Part shown: one piece after another, positions 1-9,861 of the stretch | Layout: every line of letters begins with the position of its first letter | How positions within the stretch are numbered: the stretch's first letter is position 1 | DNA from: Hyphomonadaceae bacterium UBA7672 | GTDB lineage: Bacteria > Pseudomonadota > Alphaproteobacteria > Caulobacterales > Hyphomonadaceae | Direction of reading: 5' to 3' | NCBI GenBank assembly: GCA_002483135.1 | Contig: DLHI01000007.1 | Coordinates: 124,001-188,000 of the forward strand | Length of the DNA: 64,000 nucleotides | Position numbers and translations under genes: made by a program | The notes under the pieces: model-generated | Database searches by the model: none | Told to the model about the DNA's origin: nothing | The model's input: the letters and a program-made list of their open reading frames with translations, nothing else

Positions 1-273
1 CTGATCGGTTGCGCGGAAGACGACATCCGCAAGTTTGCGGGTCTGATGCAGTTTCCGATCATTCCCTGCAATCTCTGCGGCTCGCAGGAGGGACTGCAGC
101 GCATGCAGATCAAGTCGCTGCTGGATGACTGGGAAAAGCGCAATCCGGGGCGGCGGCAAACAATGGCGCGGGCGCTGAGCCATGTGCGCCCATCGCATCT
201 TGTCGATGCCGAGCTTTTCGATTTTGCGGGGCTCGACCTTGGCGCGCCGGGCACGAAGGACGACGGGCTCTAG
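1..273 (+). CDS. ttcA: tRNA 2-thiocytidine biosynthesis protein TtcA, C-terminal part (cut by window edge)
   Basis: The reading frame is open from the first base and gives the last 90 residues of a protein whose 5' part lies outside the window. The segment FPIIPCNLCGSQ followed by LQR, then a DDWEKRNPGR block and SHLVDAELFDF, matches the C-terminus of TtcA, the PP-loop ATPase that thiolates cytidine 32 of certain tRNAs using a [4Fe-4S] cluster. The PCNLC pair visible here belongs to the conserved C-terminal cysteine region. The stop codon overlaps by four bases the stop end of the convergent gene on the minus strand. The family call rests on strong motif recognition. Confidence 0.9.
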   Translation: MIGCAEDDIRKFAGLMQFPIIPCNLCGSQEGLQRMQIKSLLDDWEKRNPGRRQTMARALSHVRPSHLVDAELFDFAGLDLGAPGTKDDGL

Positions 274-3200
274 CCTGCTGTCTGCGCAGGCGCGGGTTGC
301 GCGACAGTCTTCGCCGCTTCGAAGCGCTGTTTCATCGCCGCCGCAAATGCATCGACGCGTGGAGCATCTGCAAGGCGGCGCACGGCTTCGGAAACGCTGG
401 CGCCGGATACATCCGTCTGCGCGACGATAAGATCGAAGCTCGCCTTGTTCGGGCTGCCTTCCATCACGCTCGAATAGCCGCGCACTTGTGCGATCAGCCC
501 GGGGTCCTTCGCCATGCGCGCCGCGATGCCGGCCTTGAAGACAAGATCAGCGTCCTTTTTGGCGGCCTGACCCGCTGGCGGCAGCATCGCCACCATGGCG
601 GCGGCGGCCTCAGGCCATTTGCGGTCGCGCCAGTACGCGTCGGCCAGCAGGGATTTTGCTTCGACGCCTTCAAGCGGCTCGACCAGTTCGATCACATGAT
701 CATAGCGGCCGAGGTCGCGATAAGCAGCGGCCTCCAACAGGCGCCGCTCCAGCGCGAGTTCCTTGGGAAGCTGCGGCTGGCGCGTGGAGTTGATCGCGGC
801 GAGCGCCTTGTCGGGCCGCTTGTCCCACAGATAGATCGTCGCGAGATCGACGGCGACGACAGACTTGCCGACGCCGCGAATGCGATTGTCGACCTGATAT
901 TGCAGCAGCGCGCTCGCCGGCTCCAGCAGGTCGAACGCCACGAGTCTCTGCGCCAGCTTGCGCACCATCTGGTCGCCGTCGGGGCCGATGGGCATCAGCG
1001 TGTCATCGAATTCGTAGAACAGCGCGACGGCCTGGATCGGATCGAGGCGATCGGCCTCTCCGTCGAGGAACAGGCGGCGGAAATACTCCGACAGCTTGAT
1101 GCGCAGCTCGCGCGCGCCGGGCGCGTCCGCGTCACGCAACGCGGTTGATTGGGCCAGCAGCAAGGCGTCACGGAAGCGACCCACGCGCATGTACTGGTCG
1201 GCGAGAATGCCGACGGTCGCCATCTCGACATCGTCGCCGCGCCAGCGGAAGCGCAGCGACTCCAGTTCCTGCGCCGCTTCGGCGGCGGTCATCTTGCCAG
1301 CTGGGACACCAAGCTCGAGCCGGCGCAGTTCGGCGCGCACCGCAACCGGCTCGCTGGCCGCTTCTGCGAGGCGTTCGAAATCGCCATAAGCGGCGGCTGG
1401 GCCATCCACAATGGCGCGCAGGTTGGCCAAAGCCAGCTGGCCGCGTTCCTTTGTCTCGCGATCGCCACTGGAGATGGCGAGATTGGCCTGCCGGCGCGCG
1501 GCGTCGAAGTCATTGACATGAAGCGCTGCTTCCGCCCAAACGGCCGCGAAATCTGCTGCGCGCACGGACGGATAGAGCTGGGATTGGCGATCAGATTCGC
1601 GGAACAGCTCCATGGCGCGTTCCCATTCGCCGCGACCTGCGGCGATCATCGCCCGCCAAAGGGCGGCAGACTGGTCGCCGCGAAGGACGCCGCGCGAGAG
1701 ATCCTGCTCGGCTTCCTTCAGGCGGCCGACCATGTAGTTGGCGGCGCCGCGCATGCCGACAAAGGTTGGATCCTGCTCCAGTTCAGGCCGTTCGGTGGCG
1801 GCCATGCGCAGGATACCGAGCGCCTCATGCGGCTGCTGGTGGCCCAGATAGAAGCGTGCAAGGTCGAGCCCAGCGGATGCCCCCATCGGCGTCGACGGAT
1901 CGGCGGCGATGGCGGCAGCCTGAAGTTTCTTGAGGTGTTCGAAATACTGCTCGCCGCGCGATGCGCCCCAGGCGGCAAAGTCGATGAAGGCGGGATTGGT
2001 CGCTGCCGCGCCGAGGCCGATATCGACGACTGACGCGTCGGTCGCCGATTGCGCACCGGCCGCCATCGAAACCGCGACGCGCTCCCCTTCCAGCGTCACC
2101 AGCACGCTGTCGGACTTCGGCGCGATGGCAAGGCCGTGCGCGGTGGCGGGGAGCGAGGCCTCGACAAAATCACGCGGCGTGGGCGAGGATGAGGACGGGC
2201 CATAGGCTACGGCGACGGCCAGCTGATCGCCGATTACCGGGTCCTCGAACCAGACCAGACCTGTTGTGCCGATCATCATCGTCTCGATGCGCGCACGGCC
2301 ACTGTCATCAGGCTTGCGTTCAGGTTTCAGGAAGCGCTGCGGCCGGTTTGCCGTGCCCGCAATCCGGATCGACCAGACCGACTCGTCCATCTCGGCCGAA
2401 ACCGAGAGGCCCTTCGGTGTTTCGATCCTGAGAATGGTAGCGTTCTTCTGGCGGATAGCGCGGCCACGAAAGCCGGCGGGAAGCTGGGTCTGATCCAGCT
2501 TGAGATCCGCGTTGGCGGCGAACACGGCCCACACAACATTGCCGCGCGCGAACACCGCCGCAGCCGCAGGCGCAGCGAACGGCACGGAGAGTTCGACGCC
2601 GCCGGTGATCGGGGCTGCCTTGACGAACACGATGCCGTTGGGGGGCGCAGGATCAATCCATTTGGGCGCCATGACCGTCGCGCGCTCCGGCCCGCCGAGC
2701 GCCGACGTGGCGACAGGCGCGACGGCGAGAGCGGGCGCGTTGGCGGCAACCGGCTTGGGCGGCGTCAGCAGGATCGGTGCGCTCGCAGGCGGCGGCGCGG
2801 GCTTGGCGGCTGCGGTCTGGGCCGGCGCTGGCGCGGCCGCAGTCACGGGCGGAGCGGCCTTCGAAATATCCACGATCAGCACGTCGCCCTCGAAGTAGTG
2901 CTTGATCGGCAGCTTGTCCTTCGAGGTGATGGTGACGACATAGCCGCGATCGGAATTCTCGCCCTTGAAGTCCGCAAGGTTGGGCGGCGGGGTGATGCGG
3001 AGATAGGCAAGGTCGGGCTTGGCGCGCTTGGCGAACTGCAGCGTCAGCGTGCCTTCGCCCTGGCTCACGACCTTGTAGTTGGTTTTCGAGTCCCAGTAGA
3101 AGGCGATGCGCGAGCTGTCGCCGGAATGGCTGCCCCTCACTTCCAGCGGCTCGAGCGCTACGGGAGGCGGGAGGGCGGCCACACGGCGGGATTCTGCGTC

Positions 3201-3650
3201 TGCGGCGCGCTTCGCGACCAGCGGCGAGACGATCTTGGGCGGGGTCTGCGTCACCGATTCGGGGATCAGGTCCACGGCGACGAGATCGATAGACGTGGAC
3301 ACGGCGAGGCGCGGCGTCTGCTTGAGGCCGATGCGCGCCGTCATGCCGTCTGGGTCCATGAAGGTGACGGCGGCCCAGTTGGGCAAGCCTTCCTTCAGCT
3401 TGGTGAAGTCGATGGTCACCTTCTGGTCGAAGGTGAGGATCAGAACCTGGTTGGACACCTGCGCGCTGATCTTGGGTGCGTTCTCGTCGCCATCGGCCCA
3501 TTTTGCCGTGATACGCGCGTAGGTCGGATTTTCCTTGAAGGTGAGCTGGAGAGGGCGATCCGCCACGGCAGGTTGCACAATGCCAAGCGCTGCCGCTCCC
3601 AGGAAGGAGAGGCGGACAGCCCAGCTGGCCGTGGGGAACAGGCCGCTCAT
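270..3650 (-). CDS. Large exported TPR-repeat protein, last gene of the fliL-fliM operon
   Basis: This 1126-residue protein starts with a hydrophobic signal-like segment (about residues 10-31, ending in PAVADRP). Next come beta-rich sections (about 32-270), an Ala/Pro-rich linker (about 270-340), more beta-rich sequence, and a helical C-terminal half with tetratricopeptide-like repeats (for example LARFYLGHQQPHEALGIL). The ATG overlaps the stop of the upstream MotE-like gene by four bases, so it is translationally coupled to a flagellar operon. Similar large TPR proteins sit downstream of fliL/fliM in Caulobacter relatives, by recollection. A role in the envelope around the motor is inferred from position only; no catalytic motif is visible. 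Confidence 0.75.
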   Translation of the reverse strand: MSGLFPTASWAVRLSFLGAAALGIVQPAVADRPLQLTFKENPTYARITAKWADGDENAPKISAQVSNQVLILTFDQKVTIDFTKLKEGLPNWAAVTFMDPDGMTARIGLKQTPRLAVSTSIDLVAVDLIPESVTQTPPKIVSPLVAKRAADAESRRVAALPPPVALEPLEVRGSHSGDSSRIAFYWDSKTNYKVVSQGEGTLTLQFAKRAKPDLAYLRITPPPNLADFKGENSDRGYVVTITSKDKLPIKHYFEGDVLIVDISKAAPPVTAAAPAPAQTAAAKPAPPPASAPILLTPPKPVAANAPALAVAPVATSALGGPERATVMAPKWIDPAPPNGIVFVKAAPITGGVELSVPFAAPAAAAVFARGNVVWAVFAANADLKLDQTQLPAGFRGRAIRQKNATILRIETPKGLSVSAEMDESVWSIRIAGTANRPQRFLKPERKPDDSGRARIETMMIGTTGLVWFEDPVIGDQLAVAVAYGPSSSSPTPRDFVEASLPATAHGLAIAPKSDSVLVTLEGERVAVSMAAGAQSATDASVVDIGLGAAATNPAFIDFAAWGASRGEQYFEHLKKLQAAAIAADPSTPMGASAGLDLARFYLGHQQPHEALGILRMAATERPELEQDPTFVGMRGAANYMVGRLKEAEQDLSRGVLRGDQSAALWRAMIAAGRGEWERAMELFRESDRQSQLYPSVRAADFAAVWAEAALHVNDFDAARRQANLAISSGDRETKERGQLALANLRAIVDGPAAAYGDFERLAEAASEPVAVRAELRRLELGVPAGKMTAAEAAQELESLRFRWRGDDVEMATVGILADQYMRVGRFRDALLLAQSTALRDADAPGARELRIKLSEYFRRLFLDGEADRLDPIQAVALFYEFDDTLMPIGPDGDQMVRKLAQRLVAFDLLEPASALLQYQVDNRIRGVGKSVVAVDLATIYLWDKRPDKALAAINSTRQPQLPKELALERRLLEAAAYRDLGRYDHVIELVEPLEGVEAKSLLADAYWRDRKWPEAAAAMVAMLPPAGQAAKKDADLVFKAGIAARMAKDPGLIAQVRGYSSVMEGSPNKASFDLIVAQTDVSGASVSEAVRRLADAPRVDAFAAAMKQRFEAAKTVAQPAPAQTAG

Positions 3651-4342
3651 GCAGGCGGCTTGGCCGCAAGCGCGGCTTCGACCGGCGGCTTCGACAGGTC
3701 GGCCAGCATGCGCGTCACAGCCTCGGCGCGCTTGGGAGTCATGGCGGACAGGACAGCGGCGAGCGTTGCCGGCTTCATCGCCTTGGCGATGTCGAGCAGG
3801 ACGCCGTCTTCCATGCCGTTGAAGATGGCAGCCGCATCCTTCGGCTTCATCGCCTCGTATGTCTTGACCAACGAGGCCATCCGCTCGTCGCCCTTGGTTT
3901 CCATCTGCGACAGCAGGCCCTGGATCCGGGTCTCGACGGCCTTGAGTTCGGTGATCTGCTCCTGCAACCGCGCTTCGGCGGCGGAGGTCGCGCCTTCGCG
4001 CGTGGTGATGCCGAGCTCACGCTCGTCCAGCGCTTCGCGTCGGGCCTGCAGGCTGCGCAGCACGATGATCTCGTTGGAGGAGAGGCCGGCCTCCTCCGCC
4101 GCTGCGTCGAGCGCAGAGAGACACTGCTCCGGCGTGGGCGGCGCGGCAGCGCCGGCCGCGGGCGGGGCTTCTTCCTGGAGCGGGGCTTCCTCGGCGGCTT
4201 CGGTGAGCGCGTTGGGGCCTGAAGGCGCGGCGGCTTCGTCGGCCTGCTGGGCGAAAGCCTGCGCGATATCGACGCCCTTGAACGCCAGCGCACCGATGCT
4301 GACCGCAATCACTGCGGAGAAGACCCCGACCTTTGGCGTCAT
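3647..4342 (-). CDS. MotE-like flagellar protein (MgtE intracellular-domain family)
   Basis: 231 residues. One N-terminal membrane segment (about 6-24) is followed by an Ala/Glu/Pro-rich linker, a coiled-coil stretch (about 95-150) and a C-terminal block with LVKTYEAMKPKDAAAIFNGM and AVLSAMTPKRAEAVTRML. That block is the helical repeat seen in MotE and in MgtE N-domains. MotE is a periplasmic chaperone-like partner of MotB/MotC in rhizobia. Here the gene lies 12 bases after the DUF6468 gene and overlaps the next ORF by four bases, fitting a fliL-fliM-led operon. Family assignment is good; the exact function is inferred. Confidence 0.78.
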   Translation of the reverse strand: MTPKVGVFSAVIAVSIGALAFKGVDIAQAFAQQADEAAAPSGPNALTEAAEEAPLQEEAPPAAGAAAPPTPEQCLSALDAAAEEAGLSSNEIIVLRSLQARREALDERELGITTREGATSAAEARLQEQITELKAVETRIQGLLSQMETKGDERMASLVKTYEAMKPKDAAAIFNGMEDGVLLDIAKAMKPATLAAVLSAMTPKRAEAVTRMLADLSKPPVEAALAAKPPA

Positions 4343-4354
4343 GGCGAGAATCCC

Positions 4355-4723
4355 CTAGAGCACGCTGCGGCGGCGCAGGCTGAAATCGACGGGCTGGCGG
4401 ACATTGTCGCGATCCCGGTGGTCGCGGTCGCGCGGGTTGTCGATCATGACTTCACGCACCATCGGCGCATTCGCCATCGCGCGGGCTTCGTCGATCTTCG
4501 ACTGAAGCTCGCGGCCGGCGGCGTCAGCCGAACGACGAAGCGCAGAGACGGCGTTCTCAGCGTGAAGCACAGAGCTCTGCAGCTCCTTCGCGGCTTCCAG
4601 CATGCGGGCATTGCCGGTGCGCAGCGCTTTCAGGCGGCCATCGAGGCGGATGCAGTAGAGGATCGCGATCACCAGAAGGAGCGCGAGGAAGCCCTCGAAT
4701 GCGAGTACGTAGATGTTGCTCAT
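4355..4723 (-). CDS. DUF6468-type membrane protein between fliM and motE (PflI position)
   Basis: 122 residues: an N-terminal membrane helix (about 5-27), a helical, probably coiled-coil segment (about 35-80), and a polar tail with an Asp/Arg repeat (RDRDHRDRDN). The ATG was chosen because it overlaps the fliM TGA in the usual ATGA arrangement; the longer upstream frame is the shadow of fliM. In Caulobacter crescentus the gene after fliM encodes PflI, which helps place the flagellum at the pole. Equivalence is suggested by position and topology and is not proven from sequence. Confidence 0.75.
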   Translation of the reverse strand: MSNIYVLAFEGFLALLLVIAILYCIRLDGRLKALRTGNARMLEAAKELQSSVLHAENAVSALRRSADAAGRELQSKIDEARAMANAPMVREVMIDNPRDRDHRDRDNVRQPVDFSLRRRSVL

Positions 4724-5862
4724 CTGGCTTCCATGACCCTTTTCTTGGCGGCGTGCGTGATCGGCGCTTCGACCCGCATGGCGACATTCTGTCCGATACG
4801 ACCGACCTGGCCGTGCGTGAGATGGATATCGCCGCACATCAACTGCGCCTTTGAATCCGGCGTGGCGTTCATGATCAGCGTGTCGCCAACCTGCAGGTTC
4901 ATCATCTTGCCCAGCGGCGCCTTGAACTCGTCGAGCACGACGCGCAGCGCGGTGGGGGCCGACCACAGCTCGGTTGCAAGGTGGCCTTCCCAGATGTTGT
5001 CGCGGCCGAACTTCTCGCCCATGAAGTTCTGCAGCAACATCTTCCGGATCGGTTCGAGCGTCGCGTAGGGCAGCAGCAGCTCGCAGCGGCCGCCGCGATC
5101 TTCCATGTCGATGCGCAGCTTCACGAGAATGGCGGCGTTTGCCGGCTGGGCGATGGCGGCGAAGCGCGGATTGGTCTCGATACGGTCGAGCTCGAAATCG
5201 ACAGCGGTCAGCGGATCGAACGCCTTGCGCGCGTCGTGCAGGATGACCTCGACAAGGCGTGTCACGAGCACACGCTCGATCGTTGTGTAGGGCCGGCCCT
5301 CGACGCGCATCGCAACGGTGCCACGGCGACCGCCCAGCAACACGTCGACGATGGAATAGATCAGGTTCGAATCGACCGTCAGCAGGCCGAAATTGTCGAG
5401 CTGCTTCGCCTTGAACACGGCGAGGATGGCGGGCAGCGGGATCGAGTTGAGATAGTCGCCAAAGCGCATCGACTGGATAGCGTCCAGCGATACTTCGACG
5501 TTGTCGGACGTGAAGTTGCGGAGGCTGGTGGTCATCAGGCGCACGAGGCGGTCGAACACGACCTCGAGCATCGGAAGACGTTCGTAGGAGACGAGCGCCG
5601 AGTTGATGAGCGCGCGGATGCCGCCGCGCTTGGCGCCGTTCTCTTCCTCCAGCGAGAAACCGAGGAGCGAGTCGATTTCGTCCTGGTTGAGAATGCGCTC
5701 GGAGCCGACGGCGGATTGCGCGATCGACTGCGTCGCGTCGGATGCTTGGGGACCGCCCGAGCCCGTCTCGGCATTCCAGACGTCGTCAGCATCGCCCTTG
5801 CCGGACGACACGCTGGCTTCCCAGCCGGCTGCGAGTTCCTCGTCTGTGGTGTCTGCCGCCAC
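4720..5862 (-). CDS. fliM: Flagellar motor switch protein FliM
   Basis: FliM forms the middle of the cytoplasmic C ring and binds phospho-CheY. In the 380-residue product the CheY-binding peptide ILNQDEIDSLLGF is at about 57-69. The central domain has ALVSYERLPMLEVVFDRLVR and YLNSIPLPAI, and a C-terminal SpoA-like domain contains VGDTLIMNATPDSKAQL. The start is a GTG 25 bases after the fliL stop, preceded by GGGAAGTAAGG; an upstream ATG at 5946 would overlap fliL by 59 bases and adds unfamiliar sequence. The 56 residues before the CheY peptide are longer than in enterobacterial FliM. Second gene of the fliL operon. Confidence 0.93.
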   Translation of the reverse strand: MAADTTDEELAAGWEASVSSGKGDADDVWNAETGSGGPQASDATQSIAQSAVGSERILNQDEIDSLLGFSLEEENGAKRGGIRALINSALVSYERLPMLEVVFDRLVRLMTTSLRNFTSDNVEVSLDAIQSMRFGDYLNSIPLPAILAVFKAKQLDNFGLLTVDSNLIYSIVDVLLGGRRGTVAMRVEGRPYTTIERVLVTRLVEVILHDARKAFDPLTAVDFELDRIETNPRFAAIAQPANAAILVKLRIDMEDRGGRCELLLPYATLEPIRKMLLQNFMGEKFGRDNIWEGHLATELWSAPTALRVVLDEFKAPLGKMMNLQVGDTLIMNATPDSKAQLMCGDIHLTHGQVGRIGQNVAMRVEAPITHAAKKRVMEAR

Positions 5863-5887
5863 GCGCCTTACTTCCCTACTGGCTTTC

Positions 5888-6556
5888 CTACTGGATAAGC
5901 ATGCCTTCGATGAGGACCGCGTCGAGCTTCTTCGGGTCCAGTACAAGGTTGAAACGTTTGAGCAGTTCGCGGCGCAGCGTGAACGTGCCGGCCGAGCCGT
6001 TGAGATCCTCCACGCGCAGCTCGCGCAGGAATGAGTTGAGCTGGTCCTTGAGGCGCGGCATCAGCTCGGCAATATGAGCGAAGGTCGATCCGTTGGCCGC
6101 TTCGAGTGACAGCTCGAGCTCCATGTATGGCGAGCGCTGGCCCTCTGTGCCGGCCAGGTTCACAACCATTTTCGGCATGGCGTAGTAGCAGGGCGCGCCC
6201 GCTTCGCACGGAAGCATGTGGCCAACGGCTGCTTCGTCTTCCGGAAGGCCCGCTGTGGGCGCGTGATCACCGCCTGCATCGCCGCCGTGATCGCCCGCAG
6301 GCGCCTCGGCGTGGCCATCTTCAGGCGCAGGATGATCGCCAGCCTCGACATGCTCCTCGGTCGCCGCAGCGCCGCCGCCGCCCAGCAGCATCATCGCCGC
6401 CGCGCCGCCGCCGCCGAGAACGAGCACGGCCGGCAGGATGATGAAGAGCACCAGCGTCTTGCCGGCCATCTTCTTCTTGGCAGGGGCGCCCTCGCCTTCG
6501 GCGCCAGCCTCGGGGGCGGGCGCATCCGGCTTCTTGGGCTTTTCCTTCTTCGACAT
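5888..6556 (-). CDS. fliL: Flagellar basal body-associated protein FliL
   Basis: FliL is a single-pass inner-membrane protein that surrounds the stator and supports torque. The 222-residue product has a Lys/Pro-rich cytoplasmic start, a transmembrane helix (about 33-60, interrupted by GGGG), a His/Asp/Gly-rich low-complexity periplasmic linker (about 67-110), and the FliL domain with PKMVVNLAG, YMELELSLEA and a terminal LIEGMLIQ. The low-complexity linker is long for the family. It is the first gene of a five-gene minus-strand operon and is divergent from flgF, with 267 bases between them. Confidence 0.93.
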   Translation of the reverse strand: MSKKEKPKKPDAPAPEAGAEGEGAPAKKKMAGKTLVLFIILPAVLVLGGGGAAAMMLLGGGGAAATEEHVEAGDHPAPEDGHAEAPAGDHGGDAGGDHAPTAGLPEDEAAVGHMLPCEAGAPCYYAMPKMVVNLAGTEGQRSPYMELELSLEAANGSTFAHIAELMPRLKDQLNSFLRELRVEDLNGSAGTFTLRRELLKRFNLVLDPKKLDAVLIEGMLIQ

Positions 6557-6823
6557 TGGCCGCCGACCCTTGGAAACAGAACGAGGGAATCATCCCGGCC
6601 CGGAATCCCCGGGCGCCCGGCAAATTCCTCCCTTGATGGTTAAGGATTGGTTCCGATGGGCAATTCCTGCCGGGTAATCCCTGCAATCGGCGGCATTTTC
6701 CGAAACATCTCGTTAACCGCCCGGGCCCATTGTGGCGTGATCAGCCGTCCGCAGCAGAAGACGCGGACCAAGCAGCCTGGCCCCGCCGCCGCCGAAGCGC
6801 GCCGCAGGGACAAATGGCGGCCC
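6557..6823. promoter_or_regulatory. Divergent fliL / flgF promoter region with two TTAACC half-sites
   Basis: This gap separates two divergent flagellar operons, so it must carry both promoters. It contains TTAACCAT on the minus strand (6636-6643) and TTAACCGC on the plus strand (6713-6720). Both resemble the CtrA half-site TTAACC(AT) known from Caulobacter. No convincing sigma-54 element (GG-N10-GC with flanking TTGC) was found by eye. CtrA control of fliLM is established in Caulobacter; its extension to this genome is inference. Confidence 0.45.
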
Positions 6824-7552
6824 ATGGACAATTCCTTCATGGTCGGCCTGTCCGCGCAGCAGGTGCTGCGTCAGCGGATGGACTCGACCGCAAACAACCT
6901 GGCGAACATGACCACGGCCGGCTTCAAGGTCGAGCACGTGGTGTCGCGCGAGCTTTCCGAGAAGCCGGCGAACGCCAGCGACCTGCCCAACGACATCGCT
7001 TTCACCGACGCGTGGATGCTGCAGCGCGACTTCGCTCCGGGTCCGCTGGAGCGGACCGGCAACCCGCTGGACTTCGCGCTTGAAGGCGAAGGTTTCTTCG
7101 CAGTTCAGACGGCAGGCGGGGAAGCCTACACGCGCGATGGACGTTTTGGTCTCGACGATCAGGGCCGCGTGGTGACGCGCACGGGGGATCCGGTGCTGGG
7201 CGATGGCGGCCCCATCACGCTCAATCCCGATGGCGGTCCAATCAGCGTTTCGCGCGAGGGATCAATCAGCCAGGATGGCGTCGTGGTTGGCACACTGCGG
7301 GTTTCGACATTCGACACGCCCGGCGCGCTCGAGAAGATCGGCGCCAACATGTGGCGCGCCACGGACGAGGCGCCGCGTGCCATTCCCGGCACCATCGCCG
7401 CAGGATTTGTCGAAGGATCAAACGTCAACGCCATCCAGGAGTTGACTGACATGATCGAGATCAGCCGCGCCTACACGTCGGTCGCCAAGATGCTGTCGCA
7501 ATCTGACGAACTGCGCGGCACGTCGATCGAGAAGCTTGCCAGGGTCGGCTAG
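6824..7552 (+). CDS. flgF: Flagellar proximal rod protein FlgF
   Basis: A rod component, 242 residues, exported by the flagellar type III apparatus without a cleaved signal. The N-terminal rod motif (about 13-35, with STANNLANMTTAGFK), the central LEGEGFFAVQT block typical of FlgE/F/G, and the C-terminal SNVNAIQELTDMIEISRAY signature are all present. The internal ATG was preferred over the longer frame because family members begin MDNSxMVGLSxQ and GCAGGGA lies upstream. First gene of the flgFGAH operon; flgG follows after 20 bases. Confidence 0.93.
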   Translation: MDNSFMVGLSAQQVLRQRMDSTANNLANMTTAGFKVEHVVSRELSEKPANASDLPNDIAFTDAWMLQRDFAPGPLERTGNPLDFALEGEGFFAVQTAGGEAYTRDGRFGLDDQGRVVTRTGDPVLGDGGPITLNPDGGPISVSREGSISQDGVVVGTLRVSTFDTPGALEKIGANMWRATDEAPRAIPGTIAAGFVEGSNVNAIQELTDMIEISRAYTSVAKMLSQSDELRGTSIEKLARVG

Positions 7553-7572
7553 AGCCTTACGGAGAACCAACC

Positions 7573-8358
<786 letters not shown>

Positions 8359-8363
8359 TAGAG

Positions 8364-9092
8364 ATGCTTCGCTTCGCCCTCGCCGCGCTCGTTCTTCTGG
8401 CCGCCGCGCCGATCGCTTTGGCGCAGAAGGCGATCACGGGCGACTGGATCATGCTGGGCGATGTGGCGCCGGTTACCGGGGACGCCGCAGGGCTGCTTCT
8501 CGGCCCTGCGCCTCCGCCGGGACAGACGCTGGCGCTCGACCCAGCTTTCGTCATCGCAACCGCCCGGGGTGCAGGCGTGCTGCTCGCCATCCCGCTCGAC
8601 AAGCCGATCCTGGTGACGCGCTCGACCGGCAACGCCAATCCGGCGCGACCTGCAAACCCCGCCAATCCCGCGCCGCAGATTGGCGCCCCGACTTCGAGCG
8701 CGGGACAGGTTCTGATCCTTGTGCGCGATGTTGCGCGCGGCCAGGTGATCGACGCCGCCGACGTCGAATGGGCCGACATGACCACAGCGCGGGCGCGCGG
8801 ACTTTCCGAGTGGGACGCAGCCGTCGGCATGGAAGCGCGACGCCAGCTCAAGGCCGGAACGCCGGTGTTGGCCAACGATCTCAAGACGCCCGCCGTGGTT
8901 CGCAAGGGCGATCCGGTGAAGTTGGTCTATTCGACCGGCGGAGTGCATCTCAGCGTCGATGGCGTGGCGCAGAACGAGGCAGCGCTGGGCGAGCCCGTGC
9001 GCGTGCTCAACACCTATTCAAAGCGGACAGTTGAAGCCGTCGCCTCCGGGCATGGCGAGGCGCGCATCCATTCCACGGGGCAAACACGATGA
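8364..9092 (+). CDS. flgA: P-ring assembly chaperone FlgA
   Basis: FlgA is a periplasmic chaperone that helps FlgI polymerise into the P ring. The product (242 residues from the ATG; a TTG at 8355 overlapping flgG is the alternative) has a Sec signal peptide (about 1-20, ending PIALAQ). Its C-terminal SAF-type domain includes VARGQVIDAADVEW and GDPVKLVYSTGGVHLSVDGVA; sequence at the end (GEPVRVLNTYSKRTVEA) matches the family. A Pro/Asn-rich linker (about 93-112) separates the halves. Its stop overlaps the flgH start (ATGA). Confidence 0.88.
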   Translation: MLRFALAALVLLAAAPIALAQKAITGDWIMLGDVAPVTGDAAGLLLGPAPPPGQTLALDPAFVIATARGAGVLLAIPLDKPILVTRSTGNANPARPANPANPAPQIGAPTSSAGQVLILVRDVARGQVIDAADVEWADMTTARARGLSEWDAAVGMEARRQLKAGTPVLANDLKTPAVVRKGDPVKLVYSTGGVHLSVDGVAQNEAALGEPVRVLNTYSKRTVEAVASGHGEARIHSTGQTR

Positions 9093-9823
9093 AGAAGACG
9101 ATCACCTTCGGCGCCGGGCTTGCCGCGCTGACGCTAGGCGGTTGCGCCGGGCTGGATGCCGCCATCGCCTCGCCACAGCTGACCCCGATCACCAACCCGG
9201 CGACGTATGCCGGATCGCAGCGCGTCTCCATGCCTCTGCCGGCGCCTGAGATGGAAACGCAGGCGGCCAACGCGCTGTGGCGCACCGGCGCGCGTTCCTT
9301 CTTCAACGACCAGCGCGCCTCCAAGATCGGCGACATCCTGACGGTGAACATCGAAATCCAGGATTCGGCGCAGGTGAACAATTCAACCGCACGCAGCCGC
9401 ACAAGCTCGACTGAGGACGGCATTTCGGCGCTGCTGGGCCTCGAGGGGGTCATTCAGAACGCCCTGCCCGGCACGCCGTCGCTGGACCCCGCCATCGGCT
9501 TTGATTCCAGCTCGGCCTCGAACGGCCAGGGCTCGGTCAACCGGCAGGAGACGGTAAACCTCACCATCGCGGCGGTGATCATCGACCGGCTGCCGAACGG
9601 CAATCTGGTGATCGGCGGCAGCCAGGAAGTGAAGATCAACAACGAGATCCGCGAGCTTCTGATCTCGGGCGTGATCCGGCCGGAAGACGTGGCGGCGGAC
9701 AACACGATCGAGCACACGAAAATCGCCGAGGCTCGGATTTCTTACGGCGGCAGGGGCGACCTGAGCCAGGTGCAGCGCGACCGCTATGGCAAGCTGGTCT
9801 ACGACCAGATCGCGCCGTTCTAG
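9089..9823 (+). CDS. flgH: Flagellar L-ring lipoprotein FlgH
   Basis: FlgH forms the outer-membrane L ring around the rod. The 244-residue product starts with a lipoprotein signal ending LTLGGC (Cys 12 to 15 region), then MPLPAPEMETQAANALWRTGARSFFNDQRASKIGDILTV, the family's conserved start, and the C-terminal LVIGGSQEVKINNEIREL and ISYGGRGDLSQVQ signatures (quoted in pieces). It is the last gene of flgFGAH and overlaps flgA by four bases. An inverted repeat lies downstream. Confidence 0.94.
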   Translation: MKKTITFGAGLAALTLGGCAGLDAAIASPQLTPITNPATYAGSQRVSMPLPAPEMETQAANALWRTGARSFFNDQRASKIGDILTVNIEIQDSAQVNNSTARSRTSSTEDGISALLGLEGVIQNALPGTPSLDPAIGFDSSSASNGQGSVNRQETVNLTIAAVIIDRLPNGNLVIGGSQEVKINNEIRELLISGVIRPEDVAADNTIEHTKIAEARISYGGRGDLSQVQRDRYGKLVYDQIAPF

Positions 9824-9861
9824 GCGGACGTCGAACTCCAAGCCGTACGCCAACAGCACCG

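Noticed and set aside
2898..4358. 486-residue plus-strand reading frame over the TPR and MotE-like genes
   Set aside because: No start-site support and low-complexity Arg/Ala/Ser content; the minus-strand frames have domain structure and operon overlaps.
5365..5380. GGTTCGAATC, a tRNA T-loop-like sequence
   Set aside because: It lies within fliM and has no cloverleaf around it. No tRNA was found anywhere in the window.
6557..6823. Sigma-54 promoter for flgF
   Set aside because: Searched by eye for GG-N10-GC with TTGC; candidates had wrong spacing or -12 sequence.
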